A stretch of 64,000 bases of DNA from JAFGAV01 sp041479055 (GCA_963702835.1 OY969762.1:1302001-1366000); one strand, 5' to 3'; positions 43,642 through 52,968 are shown, counted from the stretch's first letter. A program made the numbers and translations. The notes: generated by a model from the sequence alone, not told the origin.

Positions 43642-44010
43642 GTGGACAGGCAGCGGTTCGAAGCGCTGGTCGAAGAGGCCGTACAAGGTCTGCCCCAGCG
43701 TTTCAAAAAGTATCTTCAGAATATCGCCATCATGGTCGAAGACCGGCCCAGGCGAGCGGCCTTGCGGTCCATCCCCGCCCGCACAATTCTGGGGCTCTAC
43801 CACGGCCTCCCCTATAAAAACCGGGGGGCAACCTACGGCAGCCCGGTTCCGGACGTCATCGTCATCTACCAGGAGCCCATCGAGCGCCTGTCCTCCACCG
43901 AGGAAGAGGTCCGGGATAGAGTGCGCCGGGTGGTGCTCCATGAGGTGGGCCACTACTTCGGGTTGACCGAACAGGAGCTGAGGGACATCGAAAGGGAGGA
44001 ACACGAATGA
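43642..44010 (+). CDS. Zincin-like metallopeptidase (PF06262 type)
   Basis: A 122-residue protein from a GTG start with GGAG 7 bp upstream. It is a minimal zincin with H100-E-V-G-H104 (VVLHEVGHYFGLTEQEL) and the family strand DVIVIYQEPIERL. These small proteins look like peptidases, but most lack shown activity. It overlaps the DapA-family gene by 4 bp (ATGA). Confidence 0.88.
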   Translation: MDRQRFEALVEEAVQGLPQRFKKYLQNIAIMVEDRPRRAALRSIPARTILGLYHGLPYKNRGATYGSPVPDVIVIYQEPIERLSSTEEEVRDRVRRVVLHEVGHYFGLTEQELRDIEREEHE

Positions 44011-44897
44011 ATCCGCGCTTCACCGGGGTGTACGCCGCTCTAACCACGCCCTTCAAGGACGACGAGGTCTGGCCGGCCAAGTTCAGGGATAATATCAGGG
44101 CCTTCGACCGATTCGGCCTGGCCGGCTACCTCGTCCTGGGGTCAACCGCCGAGAACGTCTACCTGTCCGATGCGGAATCGGAAGGACTGGTCGCCGCCGC
44201 GGTCGAGGCGGCCGCCCCGGGCAAGATGATCATCGTCGGCACGGCCCGCGAGTCCACCAAGCTGACGGTCGAATTCACCAACCGTATGGCCGGCCTGGGA
44301 GTCCAGGCGGCCCTGGTCCGGACGCCCGGCTATTACAAAGCCCACTTGACGGCCGAGGCTCTCAAGGCCTTCTATCTTGACGTGGCCGAGGCTTCCCGGC
44401 TGCCCATTCTCATCTACAACTTTCCCCAGAACACCGGCATCGCCCTGGACAGCGGCCTGGTCGTGGAGCTGTCCAAACATCCCAACATTGCCGGCATCAA
44501 GGATTCCAGCGGCAACCTGTCCGCCGTGGGTGAAGTCGTGCCCGGCGTGCCGGGTTCATTCAGTTTTTTGCTGGGCACGGGCAGCCTCGTCCTGCCGGCC
44601 CTGCTCATGGGCGCCTCGGGCGCCATCCTGGCCATGGCCAATGCGGCGCCGGCTCTGTGCGTCCATCTCTACCGCCTGTATCAGGAAGGAAAGCTGGACG
44701 AGGCCCGCCGCCTCCAGCTTGACCTAGTTCCGCTCAACAGGGCGGTCGTATGGGCCTACGGCATCGCCGGGCTCAAGCAGGCCATGGACCTCCTGGGATT
44801 TTACGGCGGCCCGGTGCGAAAGCCCCTCCTCCCCCTTTCCGACAAAGGCCGGGCTGAGATTGAAGCGATTCTTAAAAGCCTGGGATTATTGCAATGA
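44007..44897 (+). CDS. DapA-family aldolase/lyase
   Basis: A 296-residue TIM-barrel enzyme of the dihydrodipicolinate synthase/N-acetylneuraminate lyase family. It has GSTAENVYL (45-53), Tyr137 in YNFPQNTG and the Schiff-base Lys165 in AGIKDSSGN. It could be 4-hydroxy-tetrahydrodipicolinate synthase or a paralogue acting on another 2-keto acid; GSTAE differs from the GTTGE of classic DapA, so the lysine-pathway role is uncertain. No other lysine gene is nearby. Confidence 0.85.
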   Translation: MNPRFTGVYAALTTPFKDDEVWPAKFRDNIRAFDRFGLAGYLVLGSTAENVYLSDAESEGLVAAAVEAAAPGKMIIVGTARESTKLTVEFTNRMAGLGVQAALVRTPGYYKAHLTAEALKAFYLDVAEASRLPILIYNFPQNTGIALDSGLVVELSKHPNIAGIKDSSGNLSAVGEVVPGVPGSFSFLLGTGSLVLPALLMGASGAILAMANAAPALCVHLYRLYQEGKLDEARRLQLDLVPLNRAVVWAYGIAGLKQAMDLLGFYGGPVRKPLLPLSDKGRAEIEAILKSLGLLQ

Positions 44898-44940
44898 TCC
44901 CACCCGGCCAAGCCTGGCCGGCTTCAGGGACTGGGAAAAA

Positions 44941-45213
44941 CGACCGTGCACCCCGATCCGACTGCTCTCTCCCCGTGTTGCCAGGACCTTCGGCTCCGGA
45001 AAGGCAACCTGAAGCCCAGGAAGCTGTCCTGTTACCGCTGCTCCCTTCCGGTCCTGACGGAGTTGGCAGGCCGCTCCTCGCCCAGGGCCCTGTCCTTCAA
45101 CGCTTCCCGTCCCGGCACGAACCGGAAAAAGCGCAGCCTCGGCAGGGGATTCGACCCCACTATAGCGGGTTGTGGGCTGCAGGGCACCGCTAGCTCCCCG
45201 TCTAGCACGGTCG
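44941..45213 (-). ncRNA. ffs: Signal recognition particle RNA, long bacterial type with Alu domain
   Basis: The minus strand carries the universal SRP helix-8 core GGACCGGAAGGGAGCAGC (around 45037-45055). The 5' part has the Alu-domain sequence GTGCTAGACGGGGAGCTAGC, then GGTGCCCTG, closely resembling the Bacillus scRNA. The ends pair perfectly: 5' CGACCGTGC with 3' GCACGGTCG, followed by TTTTT (44936-44940) as terminator. TATAAT (45224-45219) sits just upstream of the 5' end. The length is about 273 nt. It binds Ffh to target membrane and exported proteins. Confidence 0.93.
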
Positions 45214-45218
45214 CCTTT

Positions 45219-45224
45219 ATTATA
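45219..45224 (-). promoter_or_regulatory. -10 element of the SRP RNA
   Basis: TATAAT on the minus strand lies 5 bp before the predicted 5' end at 45213; TTCAAA 19 bp further upstream is a possible weak -35. Confidence 0.6.
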
Positions 45225-45347
45225 CCCTCTTTATACCCTCTTTTTGAATTATTCTTCTACCTTGTCAAAAACGCGGAAAGCATCTCCCCACAGGCGAAGA
45301 CTTCTCATCAAATAAAAAGAGACGTTTTTGAAATCGCGGAGGACGCT

Positions 45348-46577
45348 CTAGAACCGGTAGCCCAGGCCGCCCCTTAAGTAGAACCCATCCCACAGGCCGG
45401 CCTCTCCGCTAACGGTCAGCCCTTTGTAGATTTCCACGTCCAAACCCAGGGCCAGCTGGAGGACGACAAAGACATCCAGCAGGTCAAAGTCGTTCTCCTC
45501 GGCCAGCTCTTTCAAGGTCATCTCATCGCCGTCGGAGAGGGACTCCTGGAGGCCGATAGCCTTGTAGGTGCCGATGTACTCGTAGTTCACCACTCCCTGG
45601 AAAGGGGTTATGCCCAGACCGACGATGAAGTAGGGCGACAGACGGCTGAGCGGAGAAATGTCCCAGCGGAAATTGATCAAGGTCGAGGCCAGGTCGAGGG
45701 TGAGCTGGCCGCTGGCCTCGGCCTCGGCTGAAGTGCCGTTGGTGAAGGACTGATTGACCTTTCCCGAGAGGGCCAGTCGGATGGTCGTTTGATCAAAAGA
45801 AAGGCCGAGGCTGAACGAGCCGGGCCAGCCGCGGGAGTAGTATCGGATCTCCAGGCCATAATTAGAGCCCCCGGAATCAAAGGACAGCTCCTGTTGGGAG
45901 CCGGCTTCGATGAGAGCATAATGGCTGGAGCGGACCTCTTGACTGACCTTGTGCAAGATCTCATGGCCGATCTTGTCGGCCAGCAAGCCTTCCACGATCT
46001 TAATGACGGGATCGAGAGTCCAGCCGGAAAGGTGAAACTGGACCTGCACATTCCCGCCTTTGCGGATTTCCGGGGCGGTGACTGAGGCGGGCTGGAGCGT
46101 GGTCAGGGGAGGCGGCGGAGAAGCTGGGGCCGGGGCCGGAGTGGCGGCTTTGTCCGTCAGGGGCGCGGTCACTTCCTCCGGAGGGGGAGGCGATCCTTTA
46201 AAGAAATCGTTTCTGACCCTCTCGAAGAATTGAACGAAGCTGATGGGATAGGCGGGCACAGAGACGTTGCGTCGCGGGTCAACTTCCAAGACCATCTTGG
46301 CCCACTTCTCGGCGGCGGCCAGATCCTTAAGGTAAAAATAAGATTGAGTCAGCCCCAAGTAGGCCCGCGCATAATCCAGGCGTTCCTTGGCCGCCTGGGA
46401 AGCAAAAAAATATCGCTCCACCGCATTGCGGTAATTTTTGTTCTGGAAAAGCCGGTCGGCCTGAGCTATGGACTCCTGGTAGGGGGTTATCCCCTGCCCG
46501 GCCGCAGGTTTCAACCCCCCCAAAAAAATCCCGATTGATCCCAGGATGAAAAGGACGTTGATCGTTTTTTTGATCAT
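45348..46577 (-). CDS. Outer-membrane barrel protein with N-terminal TPR-like region
   Basis: A 409-residue exported protein. After the signal peptide (INVLFILGSIGIFLGGLKPA), residues about 30-120 form TPR-like helices (SIAQADRLFQNKNYRNAVER, AYLGLTQSYFYLKDLAAAEK). A Pro/Ala linker (about 145-180) follows. The C-terminal 200 residues show alternating strands of a barrel ending in Phe (YLRGGLGYRF). The ATG at 46577 is chosen over a TTG at 46598. No specific family is assigned; the envelope location is inferred from the terminal Phe and strand pattern. Confidence 0.72.
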   Translation of the reverse strand: MIKKTINVLFILGSIGIFLGGLKPAAGQGITPYQESIAQADRLFQNKNYRNAVERYFFASQAAKERLDYARAYLGLTQSYFYLKDLAAAEKWAKMVLEVDPRRNVSVPAYPISFVQFFERVRNDFFKGSPPPPEEVTAPLTDKAATPAPAPASPPPPLTTLQPASVTAPEIRKGGNVQVQFHLSGWTLDPVIKIVEGLLADKIGHEILHKVSQEVRSSHYALIEAGSQQELSFDSGGSNYGLEIRYYSRGWPGSFSLGLSFDQTTIRLALSGKVNQSFTNGTSAEAEASGQLTLDLASTLINFRWDISPLSRLSPYFIVGLGITPFQGVVNYEYIGTYKAIGLQESLSDGDEMTLKELAEENDFDLLDVFVVLQLALGLDVEIYKGLTVSGEAGLWDGFYLRGGLGYRF

Positions 46578-46692
46578 CAAGTTTAATCCTAAGTTCAATC
46601 CCCGCCCTTGTCAAACCGGGAGAGGCCAGCCCATCCTCCTTATATTTGACAGGCCAGGATATCCCTCCTATATTAGTCAGTCTGGAGGAAAA

Positions 46693-46801
46693 ATGTCCGC
46701 TTGGGACTACACTTGGTTCTTTCTCATACCGCCCCTGCTGCTGGCCATCTACGCCCAGGCCAAGGTCAGGGGGCGCCTATAGCCACTACAGCCGCTCATG
46801 A
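46693..46801 (+). pseudogene. Truncated N-terminus of a YugP-type zinc metallopeptidase
   Basis: GGAGGAAAA and an ATG begin MSAWDYTWFFLIPPLLLAIY then AQAKVRG, the usual first helix of YugP-type membrane metallopeptidases. The frame stops after 29 codons. Removing one G from GGGGG gives AKVRGAYSHYSRS, which matches the family further, but then TGA follows at 46799-46801. Only about 35 codons remain, and the VKOR-DsbA gene begins inside the end. The rest of the peptidase gene, including its HExxH, is missing. Confidence 0.65.
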
Positions 46802-48042
46802 GCGACAAGAGCCTGACCCTGAAAGGCGTGACCTGGCCCCGCGCCCTCAGTTTTTTCTCGGGACTGGGCATGATGGCCGCTTCGGTCCTGACCATCCGCC
46901 ATTTTTTCCTGGCCAATTATCCGGCCACCATTTATCAGGGCTCCTTCTGCGACATCAACGCCTTCTTCAACTGCGACAGCTCCGCCTTCTCCCCCATCTC
47001 TCAGCTATTCGGCGTGCCCCTCGGCTATTTCGGCCTGGTGCTGGGACTCCTGGTGGCCTTGGGCGCGGTCTTCCCCTCGCCCTCCTTCGAAAGGACCAAC
47101 GCCTCGCTCTCCCTTCTCAACGTCCTGGGGGTCATTGCCTTATTCGCCTATTCGGTCTTCGTTCTGCACAGCCTCTGTCTTCTGTGCTCGGGATACTACC
47201 TTTTTTCCATCCTCAGCTTTATCCTCTTTGCTTCATCCGGCCTGGGCCGAGGCCTGGGCCGATTCCTCAGGCCGTCCCTCAAGCTGCTGGCCGTCCTGGC
47301 CGTGCTGACCCTGGCCGGAGCTTACGGCTTTCTCCAATATCATCAAGTCAAGGACGAAGCCCGCGGCGGAAGCGGCCTGCAGATCGTCAAACAGTACTAT
47401 GAGCTGCCCCTGGTCAAGCCGCCCAGCCTGATCTCGCCCTTCTGGACGGCTAAGGCCACCGACCGGTTCGAGGAGGCCCCCATCCAAGTTATCGAATACG
47501 TCGACTTCCTCTGCCCAGACTGCCTTGTGCTCAATCAGCAGCTCGACCAGTTGAAGAAAGAGTTTGAAGGCAAGATCAATATCGCCTTCCAGTTCTTCCC
47601 CCTGGAGGCCAAGTGCAATACGGTCGTGGCCAAAGACTTCCATCCTGGCGCTTGCGACCTGGCCTTCTTAGCCGCCCATGACCCGAGTAAGTTCCTGGCC
47701 ATCCACGACGAGATTTTCGCTAACTTCAACTACGCCCGCGACCCGGCCTGGCGGCTGAACCTGGCCAGGAGATACGGCGTGGAAGAGGCGCTCCAGGATC
47801 CTCAGACCCAGGACCTTGTCCGGCGCATCATCAACACCGGCGCCGAATACGAAAAAACCTCGGACCGCTATGCTCACGGCATCCGCTCCACCCCGACCAT
47901 GATCATCAACAACCGCCTGGTCATCGGCACCCTGCCCACCCAGGACCTCAGGGCGATCTTCCAGGCTTTAGTCGGGGAGAGGGAGGCCGGCAGCCGCAAG
48001 TTCCTGGAAAACTGGATCCCCCGGCCGAAGGGCAAAAAATAA
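46798..48042 (+). CDS. VKOR-DsbA fusion, disulfide bond-forming membrane enzyme
   Basis: A 414-residue protein. Residues about 15-180 are a vitamin K epoxide reductase homologue with 4-5 membrane helices, the loop cysteines Cys51 and Cys59 (CDINAFFNC) and the redox pair C127-L-L-C130 next to the quinone site. Residues about 225-405 form a DsbA/thioredoxin-like domain with CPDC (239-242) and cis-Pro366 (STPTM). The fused pair oxidises exported proteins and passes electrons to quinone. It supplies the periplasmic disulfide pathway that exported Cys-rich proteins here would need. Confidence 0.94.
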   Translation: MSDKSLTLKGVTWPRALSFFSGLGMMAASVLTIRHFFLANYPATIYQGSFCDINAFFNCDSSAFSPISQLFGVPLGYFGLVLGLLVALGAVFPSPSFERTNASLSLLNVLGVIALFAYSVFVLHSLCLLCSGYYLFSILSFILFASSGLGRGLGRFLRPSLKLLAVLAVLTLAGAYGFLQYHQVKDEARGGSGLQIVKQYYELPLVKPPSLISPFWTAKATDRFEEAPIQVIEYVDFLCPDCLVLNQQLDQLKKEFEGKINIAFQFFPLEAKCNTVVAKDFHPGACDLAFLAAHDPSKFLAIHDEIFANFNYARDPAWRLNLARRYGVEEALQDPQTQDLVRRIINTGAEYEKTSDRYAHGIRSTPTMIINNRLVIGTLPTQDLRAIFQALVGEREAGSRKFLENWIPRPKGKK

Positions 48043-48051
48043 GCAAGTTAT

Positions 48052-48076
48052 AAGCCCGCACTAGAAAAGCGGGCTT
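48052..48076 (+). terminator. Hairpin after the VKOR-DsbA gene
   Basis: AAGCCCGC (48052-48059) pairs with GCGGGCTT (48069-48076), 9 bp after the stop codon. There is no long T-run. Confidence 0.55.
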
Positions 48077-48190
48077 CATATCACTTCTTAATAGAAGACG
48101 CAATACGGCTCTATGACGAATTGTGTGGTTAGTCCCATATGAACGCGGAGGGCCTGGGGAAGGAGTAAGGCGCCATGAGCGGTTTAGCCC

Positions 48191-48297
48191 GGAATCGACG
48201 GGTTTCGACGGCTTCTGACATGTTCTTGTCGGCAGGTGAGCAGCCTGAGCTTCCGCAGGAAGCGAGTTGCGCAACCGCCGAGAAACCCGGAGATTCC
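48191..48297. repeat. Large palindromic REP-like element, copy 2
   Basis: GGAATC and GGGTTTC on the left pair in nested order with GAAACCC and GATTCC on the right. The centre has CCTGAGC, the hairpin CTTCC-GCA-GGAAG and GCGAGTTGCGCA, aligning with copy 1 (8192-8252). Stem bases differ between copies but remain paired. A further hairpin, CCGCGG...CCGCGG, adjoins it on the right. The rest of the 406-bp gap (48043-48448) shows no gene. Confidence 0.72.
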
Positions 48298-48448
48298 GCG
48301 GCGTTAAGAACCGCGGCCGGGCGCCGAGCCCTTCCGCAGGCCCTTATTTTCTCCTTACCACACTTTTCGAAGTAGAGCCGTTGAGACCTTGACGGCTGGA
48401 AAGACACATGATAGAAAGACATTTTACACTTCCTGCTAGGAGGTCCGC

Positions 48449-51065
48449 ATGAAATCCCCAATGAAAGCCATCGTCCTCATGCTCTCGGCTTTGACGATTC
48501 TTCTGCTGTCCTCAGCGCTGGCCGCCCAGACTCCGCCCGAGAAGTTCCTGGGCCATCGAGCCGGCGAGGACCGCAAGCTGGCCGATTATGACCAGATCAA
48601 AGCCTATTTCGAGAAGCTCGACGCCGAATCGCCCCGACTGAAGCTGCTGACCATCGGCCAAAGCACCCTGGGCAAACCGATGATCATGGCCGTCATCACT
48701 TCGGAGCAGAACATGGCCAAGCTGGACGAGTACCGGGCCGTGACGCGCAAGCTGCGCGACGCCGCCCTGACCGAAGAGGAAGCCCGCCGCCTGGCCGACC
48801 AGGGAAAGATTATCGTCCTCATCACCTGCAGCATTCACGCCAGCGAGATCGCCGCCACCCAGATGTCCATGGAGCTGGCCTACAACCTGGTGACCGGTCG
48901 CACCCCCTTCGAGGCGGCCAAAGTCCTGGATGAGGTCATCGTTCTTCTGGTACCCACGACCAACCCCGACGGCCACCAGATGGTTACCGAATGGTACCGC
49001 AAGTATCTGGGCACCAAATACGAGGGCGGCAACATGCCCTGGCTCTACCATCATTACGCCGGCCATGACGACAACCGGGACTGGTTCATGTTCAACCTGC
49101 CCGAGACGCGGGCCGTGACCAAGGTCCTCTATCAGGACTGGCTGCCCCAAGTTCACATTGATGAACACCAGATGGGCACCACCGGGGCGCGCCTGTTCCT
49201 CCCGCCCTTCATGGACCCGCCCGTACCCAACGTCCAACCCCTGTTGTGGCGGAGCGTCAACCTGATGGGCGCCAGCATGTCCTACGACCTGCAGAAAAAC
49301 GGGTTTACCGGCGTGGAGCACGGCCGCAGCTTCACCGGCTGGTGGATCGGCGCCTGCGACGACACCTCCTGGCTGCACAACGTCATCGGCCTGCTGAGCG
49401 AGATGGCCTCGGCGCGCATTGCCACTCCCGTTTACATCGAACCTGGCGAGCTGCCCGGCGATGTCGCCGAAAAGCGCATGAACTTCATCGACCCCTGGCC
49501 GGGGGGCTGGTGGCGGCTGCGGGACCTGGTCGACTACGAGCTCACCCTGTCCCAGAGTTTGATCAAAACGGCCTCCCTCTATCGGCAGGACATCCTTTTC
49601 AACTTCTATAAAATGAACCGCACCTCCATCGAGAGCCGGGCCAAGGGCGAGCCCTTCGCCTATGTCATCACGGCCAAACAGGCCGACTATCCCACCGCCC
49701 TCAAGATGCTGGAGGTGCTGATGACCGGCGGCGTCCAAATCCATCAGGCCAAGGAAGATTTCCAGGCCGAGGGAAAGCTCTACCCAGCCGGGTCGTTCGT
49801 GGTCAAGCTGTCTCAGCCCTACAAACCCTATGCCTGGGCGCTGCTCCAGCGGCAGAAGTATCCGGACATCCGCCAGTATCCCGGCGGCCCTCCCGAGCCG
49901 CCCTATGACAACGCCGCCTGGACCTTGCCCCTGCAGATGGGCGTCTCCTGCGATGAGATCATGACGCCCTTCGAGGCCAAGCTTGAAAAACTGGAAAGAG
50001 CCCCCTCCCCGGCCGCCGACCTGCCCAAGCAGGCGGCCTTCTATGCCCTGGACTGCCGGACAAACTCTTCCTATGCTCTGGCCTTCGGGCTGCTCAAATC
50101 GGGCGCCGCGGTCAATCGTTCCAAAGACAAGTTCAAGACGGGCCAGGCCGAGCTCCCGCCGGGAAGTTTCATCGTCAAGAATACGCCGGAAGTGACCAAG
50201 ACCCTGGCCGAACTTCTGGAGAAATGGCCCCTGGGCGTCTTCGCCCTGGCCGAGGCAGCCAACATCCCCATGGCTCCGCTCCAAAACCCGCGGATCGGCC
50301 TCTATCAGTCCTGGCGGGGCAATATGGACGAGGGCTGGACCCGGTATATCTTCGACGATATGGGCATCGGCTTCACCACGCTCCACAACCAGGATTTCAA
50401 GCCTCCCAAAGATAAGAAAGGCCAGAAAGTCGGACCTGCGGGCTAGGTTCGACGTCATCGTCTTTGCCGACGAGGACGCCGACATCATCCTGAGCGGAAA
50501 GCCCAGCCCCACCTCCGAGTATGCCCGCTACTTCCGCCAGTTCACCGTCCCGCCCGAATACGAGGGCGGTATTGAAAAAGAGGGCGTCGAGGCGCTCAAG
50601 GCCTTCGTGGAGAAGGGCGGCATCGTCGTGGCCCTGAACGAGGCCTGTGTCTTCGCCTCCCGCGAACTGAACGTGCCGGCCCGCAATGCCCTGGACAAGG
50701 TGGAGCGCACCAAGTTCTTCTGCCCGACTTCGATCCTCAAGCTGGAAGTGGACAACGCCGTGCCCATCGGTTACGGCCTGCCCGAAGAGGCAGCGGCCAT
50801 GTTCTCGGACAGCATCGCCCTGGACACCTGGGTTCCGCCCAACGAGTGGGACCGCAAGGTCGTGGCCCGCTTCCCCAAGGACAATATCTTGCTCAGCGGC
50901 TGGCTCCTGGGCGAAGACGTCATCAGCCGCAAGGCCGCCGTGGTGGACACCCAATACCAAAAAGGCCGGATCATTCTCATCGGCATCCGCTGCCAGCATC
51001 GGGCCCAGTCGCACGGCACCTACAAATTCCTGCTTAACGCCCTTCTCTATCCGAAGGCGGAATAA
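48449..51065 (+). pseudogene. Exported M14-family metallocarboxypeptidase, one frameshift
   Basis: An AGGAGG site and a signal peptide (about 1-26) begin a large M14 protein. Zinc ligands are His130 and Glu133 (CSIHASEIA) and His236 (PQVHIDEHQMG), and VPTTNPDGHQM is the family substrate loop. The first frame stops at 50446 (GPAG). Around 50405-50440 the coding frame moves by +1 and continues as DLRARFDVIVFADEDADI, ending at 51065 with KFLLNALLYPKAE. Removing one base would give about 871 residues, normal for this long M14 subfamily with a C-terminal gatase-like domain. The shift is not in an obvious homopolymer. Confidence 0.85.
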
Positions 51066-51082
51066 GAGTCCGCGGCATTCGG

Positions 51083-51114
51083 GGACAGCTTTGCTGCCAG
51101 GGGCTGTCCTCTTT
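51083..51114 (+). terminator. Terminator after the M14 peptidase gene
   Basis: GGACAGC (51083-51089) pairs with GCTGTCC (51103-51109), followed by TCTTT. Confidence 0.6.
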
Positions 51115-51169
51115 AACCTAATCTTACATTTTCTATAAGTTCAATGTAGAATGGGATCAGGAGCGCCCC

Positions 51170-51652
51170 ATGACTGACGAAAAGAAAAAAAAGTTGTCCA
51201 TGATTGTCTTCAGCGGCGATTTGGACAAGCTGTTCGCCGCTTTCAGCGTTGCCGCGGGGGCCGCGGCTTCGGGCCTGGAAGTGGTCATGTTCTTCACTTT
51301 CTGGGGCTTGCGGGCTCTGAAAAAGAAGACCCGCACCGGCCGGGGCCTTTTCGGCAGGATGCTGGGCTGGATGTACGGCGGCGATATCGCCAAGGCTTCG
51401 CCGAGCAAATTTCGCTTCGGCGGCCTGGGCCGCTGGATGTTCAAGAAGATGATGAAGGCCAAACGCGTCCCCTCCCTGGCCGAGCTGAGACAGGAGGCCC
51501 TGGACCTGGGCGTCAAATTCTACGGCTGCCAGACGAGCATGGAGATCATGGAGATTCCGCAGGAGGCTTTGCTCGACGAGGTTCAGGCCTGCGTGGGGGT
51601 GGCCTTCTTCATCGAGCAGGCCCAGCAGTCGGATGTGTCGCTGTTCGTTTAA
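51170..51652 (+). CDS. DsrE/DsrF/DrsH-like family protein
   Basis: A 160-residue cytosolic protein of the DsrE-like fold: KLSMIVFSGDLDKLFAAFSV at the N-terminus, GLEVVMFFTFWGLRALKK, a Met/Gly-rich middle, and VKFYGCQTSMEIM with the conserved Cys (about residue 122) used for sulfur relay in relatives. It is followed by a conserved EALLDEVQACVGVAFF. It may handle persulfides; no sulfur-oxidation genes are adjacent. Confidence 0.88.
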   Translation: MTDEKKKKLSMIVFSGDLDKLFAAFSVAAGAAASGLEVVMFFTFWGLRALKKKTRTGRGLFGRMLGWMYGGDIAKASPSKFRFGGLGRWMFKKMMKAKRVPSLAELRQEALDLGVKFYGCQTSMEIMEIPQEALLDEVQACVGVAFFIEQAQQSDVSLFV

Positions 51653-51744
51653 ACCCCGAGAAGCACACCTTTTTTCATGATACGCCCGGATCTTCAGGGG
51701 GTGGCGCGGCGGAAACAAAGAAATTTTCTGGGGCAGGTCGCGTT

Positions 51745-51773
51745 TTGACATTTTCCCTTCTATCCCCTAGCAT
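51745..51773 (+). promoter_or_regulatory. Promoter of the BamA/TamA-like gene
   Basis: TTGACA (51745-51750), a 17-bp spacer and TAGCAT (51768-51773) lie 34 bp before the start codon. Confidence 0.55.
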
Positions 51774-51807
51774 GGCGATGTATCGCTCGTAGCTTTGGGG
51801 AAGCAAA

Positions 51808-52956
51808 ATGAGAAACTGGGCTATGAGTCGACAAGGCAATTGTTTCTCCTCAAGAATCTGTTTCGTTGTCTCTATCTTGCTGGCGGCCATGATATTTCCC
51901 TGGAAGGTTTTCCCAGTCCAGGAGAAGCCGGCGGCCGAGACAGAGACTCGCTCGGCGACCAGCCTGGTCGTCCTGCCGGTCATCTACTACACTCCCGAAA
52001 CCCGCCTGGCCTTCGGCGCCGGCGGGATTTACACCTTCCGGCCCAAAGGAACAGCGCCTGGCGGCCGGCCTTCCTACTTTCAAGCCATGACTGTATATAC
52101 CCAGAACAGACAGTTCACCCTCAGCCTCGAACCCAACCTCTACCTCAAAGGCGAAACTCTTCTCCTCAATGGCTTGCTCGAACTGAGAAAGTTCCCCGGC
52201 AAGTTCTGGGGCCTCGGTTCTGATACCCCCGACTCCGCCGAGGAGGATTACACGCCCGTCCAGCAGACTTTGCAGGTCACCCTCCAGAAAAAAATCATTC
52301 CCCGGGCCAACCTCTGGGCCGGCCTGGCCTACAACTTTGAGCACTACAAGTTCTTGGAATTCGAGCCGGCCGGGCAATTGGCCTCCGGAAACATCATCGG
52401 CGGACGGGGCGGCCTCATTTCCGGTTTGGGCTTGGTCCTCAACCTGGACAGCCGGGACAATATATTTTCAGCATCGCGGGGCAATTATTTCCAGGTCTCC
52501 GCCACACTGTTCCACCGCCTCCTGGCCAGCGATTATGATTTTCTCAAGTTCAAGGCCGACCTTAGGCGTTATTATCCTCTGTGGAGATCGCACGTCTTGG
52601 CTCTGCAGTGTCTATTCCAGGCCACGCCGGGGACAACGCCTTTCATGTCCCTCTCACAGCTGGGCGGCGACAGCTTGATGCGCGGCTATTACAGCGGCCG
52701 CTTTCGGGACAAGGTCCTGCTGGCCGCCCAGGCCGAATATCGCCTTCCCCTGTGGTGGAGGTTCGGCCTGGTCGGGTTTGCCGGGATGGGCGAGGTGGCG
52801 GACAGGATCGGTTGCCTATCCGCGGGCCGGCTCAAATACTCCTACGGATTCGGGTTCCGCTTCAGGGTCAACCCCGAGGGCGCCAAGCTGAGGCTCGATT
52901 TCGCCTACGGGAAAGGGACGTCGGGCGTCTATTTCACCGCCGGCGAAGCGTTTTAA
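51808..52956 (+). CDS. BamA/TamA-family outer-membrane barrel protein without POTRA domains
   Basis: A 382-residue protein with a signal segment (about 18-40), then directly a barrel: YYTPETRLAFGAGGIYTFR, GLGLVLNLDSRDNIFSASRG, LGGDSLMRGYYSGRFRD (the conserved loop-6 region of D15 proteins) and a terminal Phe. No POTRA repeats precede the barrel, so it is not the main BamA; it resembles short surface-antigen D15 proteins of unknown function. Its own promoter precedes it and the AbiE locus follows. Confidence 0.86.
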   Translation: MRNWAMSRQGNCFSSRICFVVSILLAAMIFPWKVFPVQEKPAAETETRSATSLVVLPVIYYTPETRLAFGAGGIYTFRPKGTAPGGRPSYFQAMTVYTQNRQFTLSLEPNLYLKGETLLLNGLLELRKFPGKFWGLGSDTPDSAEEDYTPVQQTLQVTLQKKIIPRANLWAGLAYNFEHYKFLEFEPAGQLASGNIIGGRGGLISGLGLVLNLDSRDNIFSASRGNYFQVSATLFHRLLASDYDFLKFKADLRRYYPLWRSHVLALQCLFQATPGTTPFMSLSQLGGDSLMRGYYSGRFRDKVLLAAQAEYRLPLWWRFGLVGFAGMGEVADRIGCLSAGRLKYSYGFGFRFRVNPEGAKLRLDFAYGKGTSGVYFTAGEAF

Positions 52957-52968
52957 CTTACAGGCCAC

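Noticed and set aside
44946..45377. 143-codon plus-strand ORF
   Set aside because: It overlaps the SRP RNA gene on the opposite strand, has no recognisable domain and no ribosome binding site.
48512..50512. 666-codon minus-strand ORF
   Set aside because: It is a mirror frame of the M14 peptidase gene; its Gly/His/Val-rich composition is typical of antisense to GC-rich coding DNA and it has no domain.
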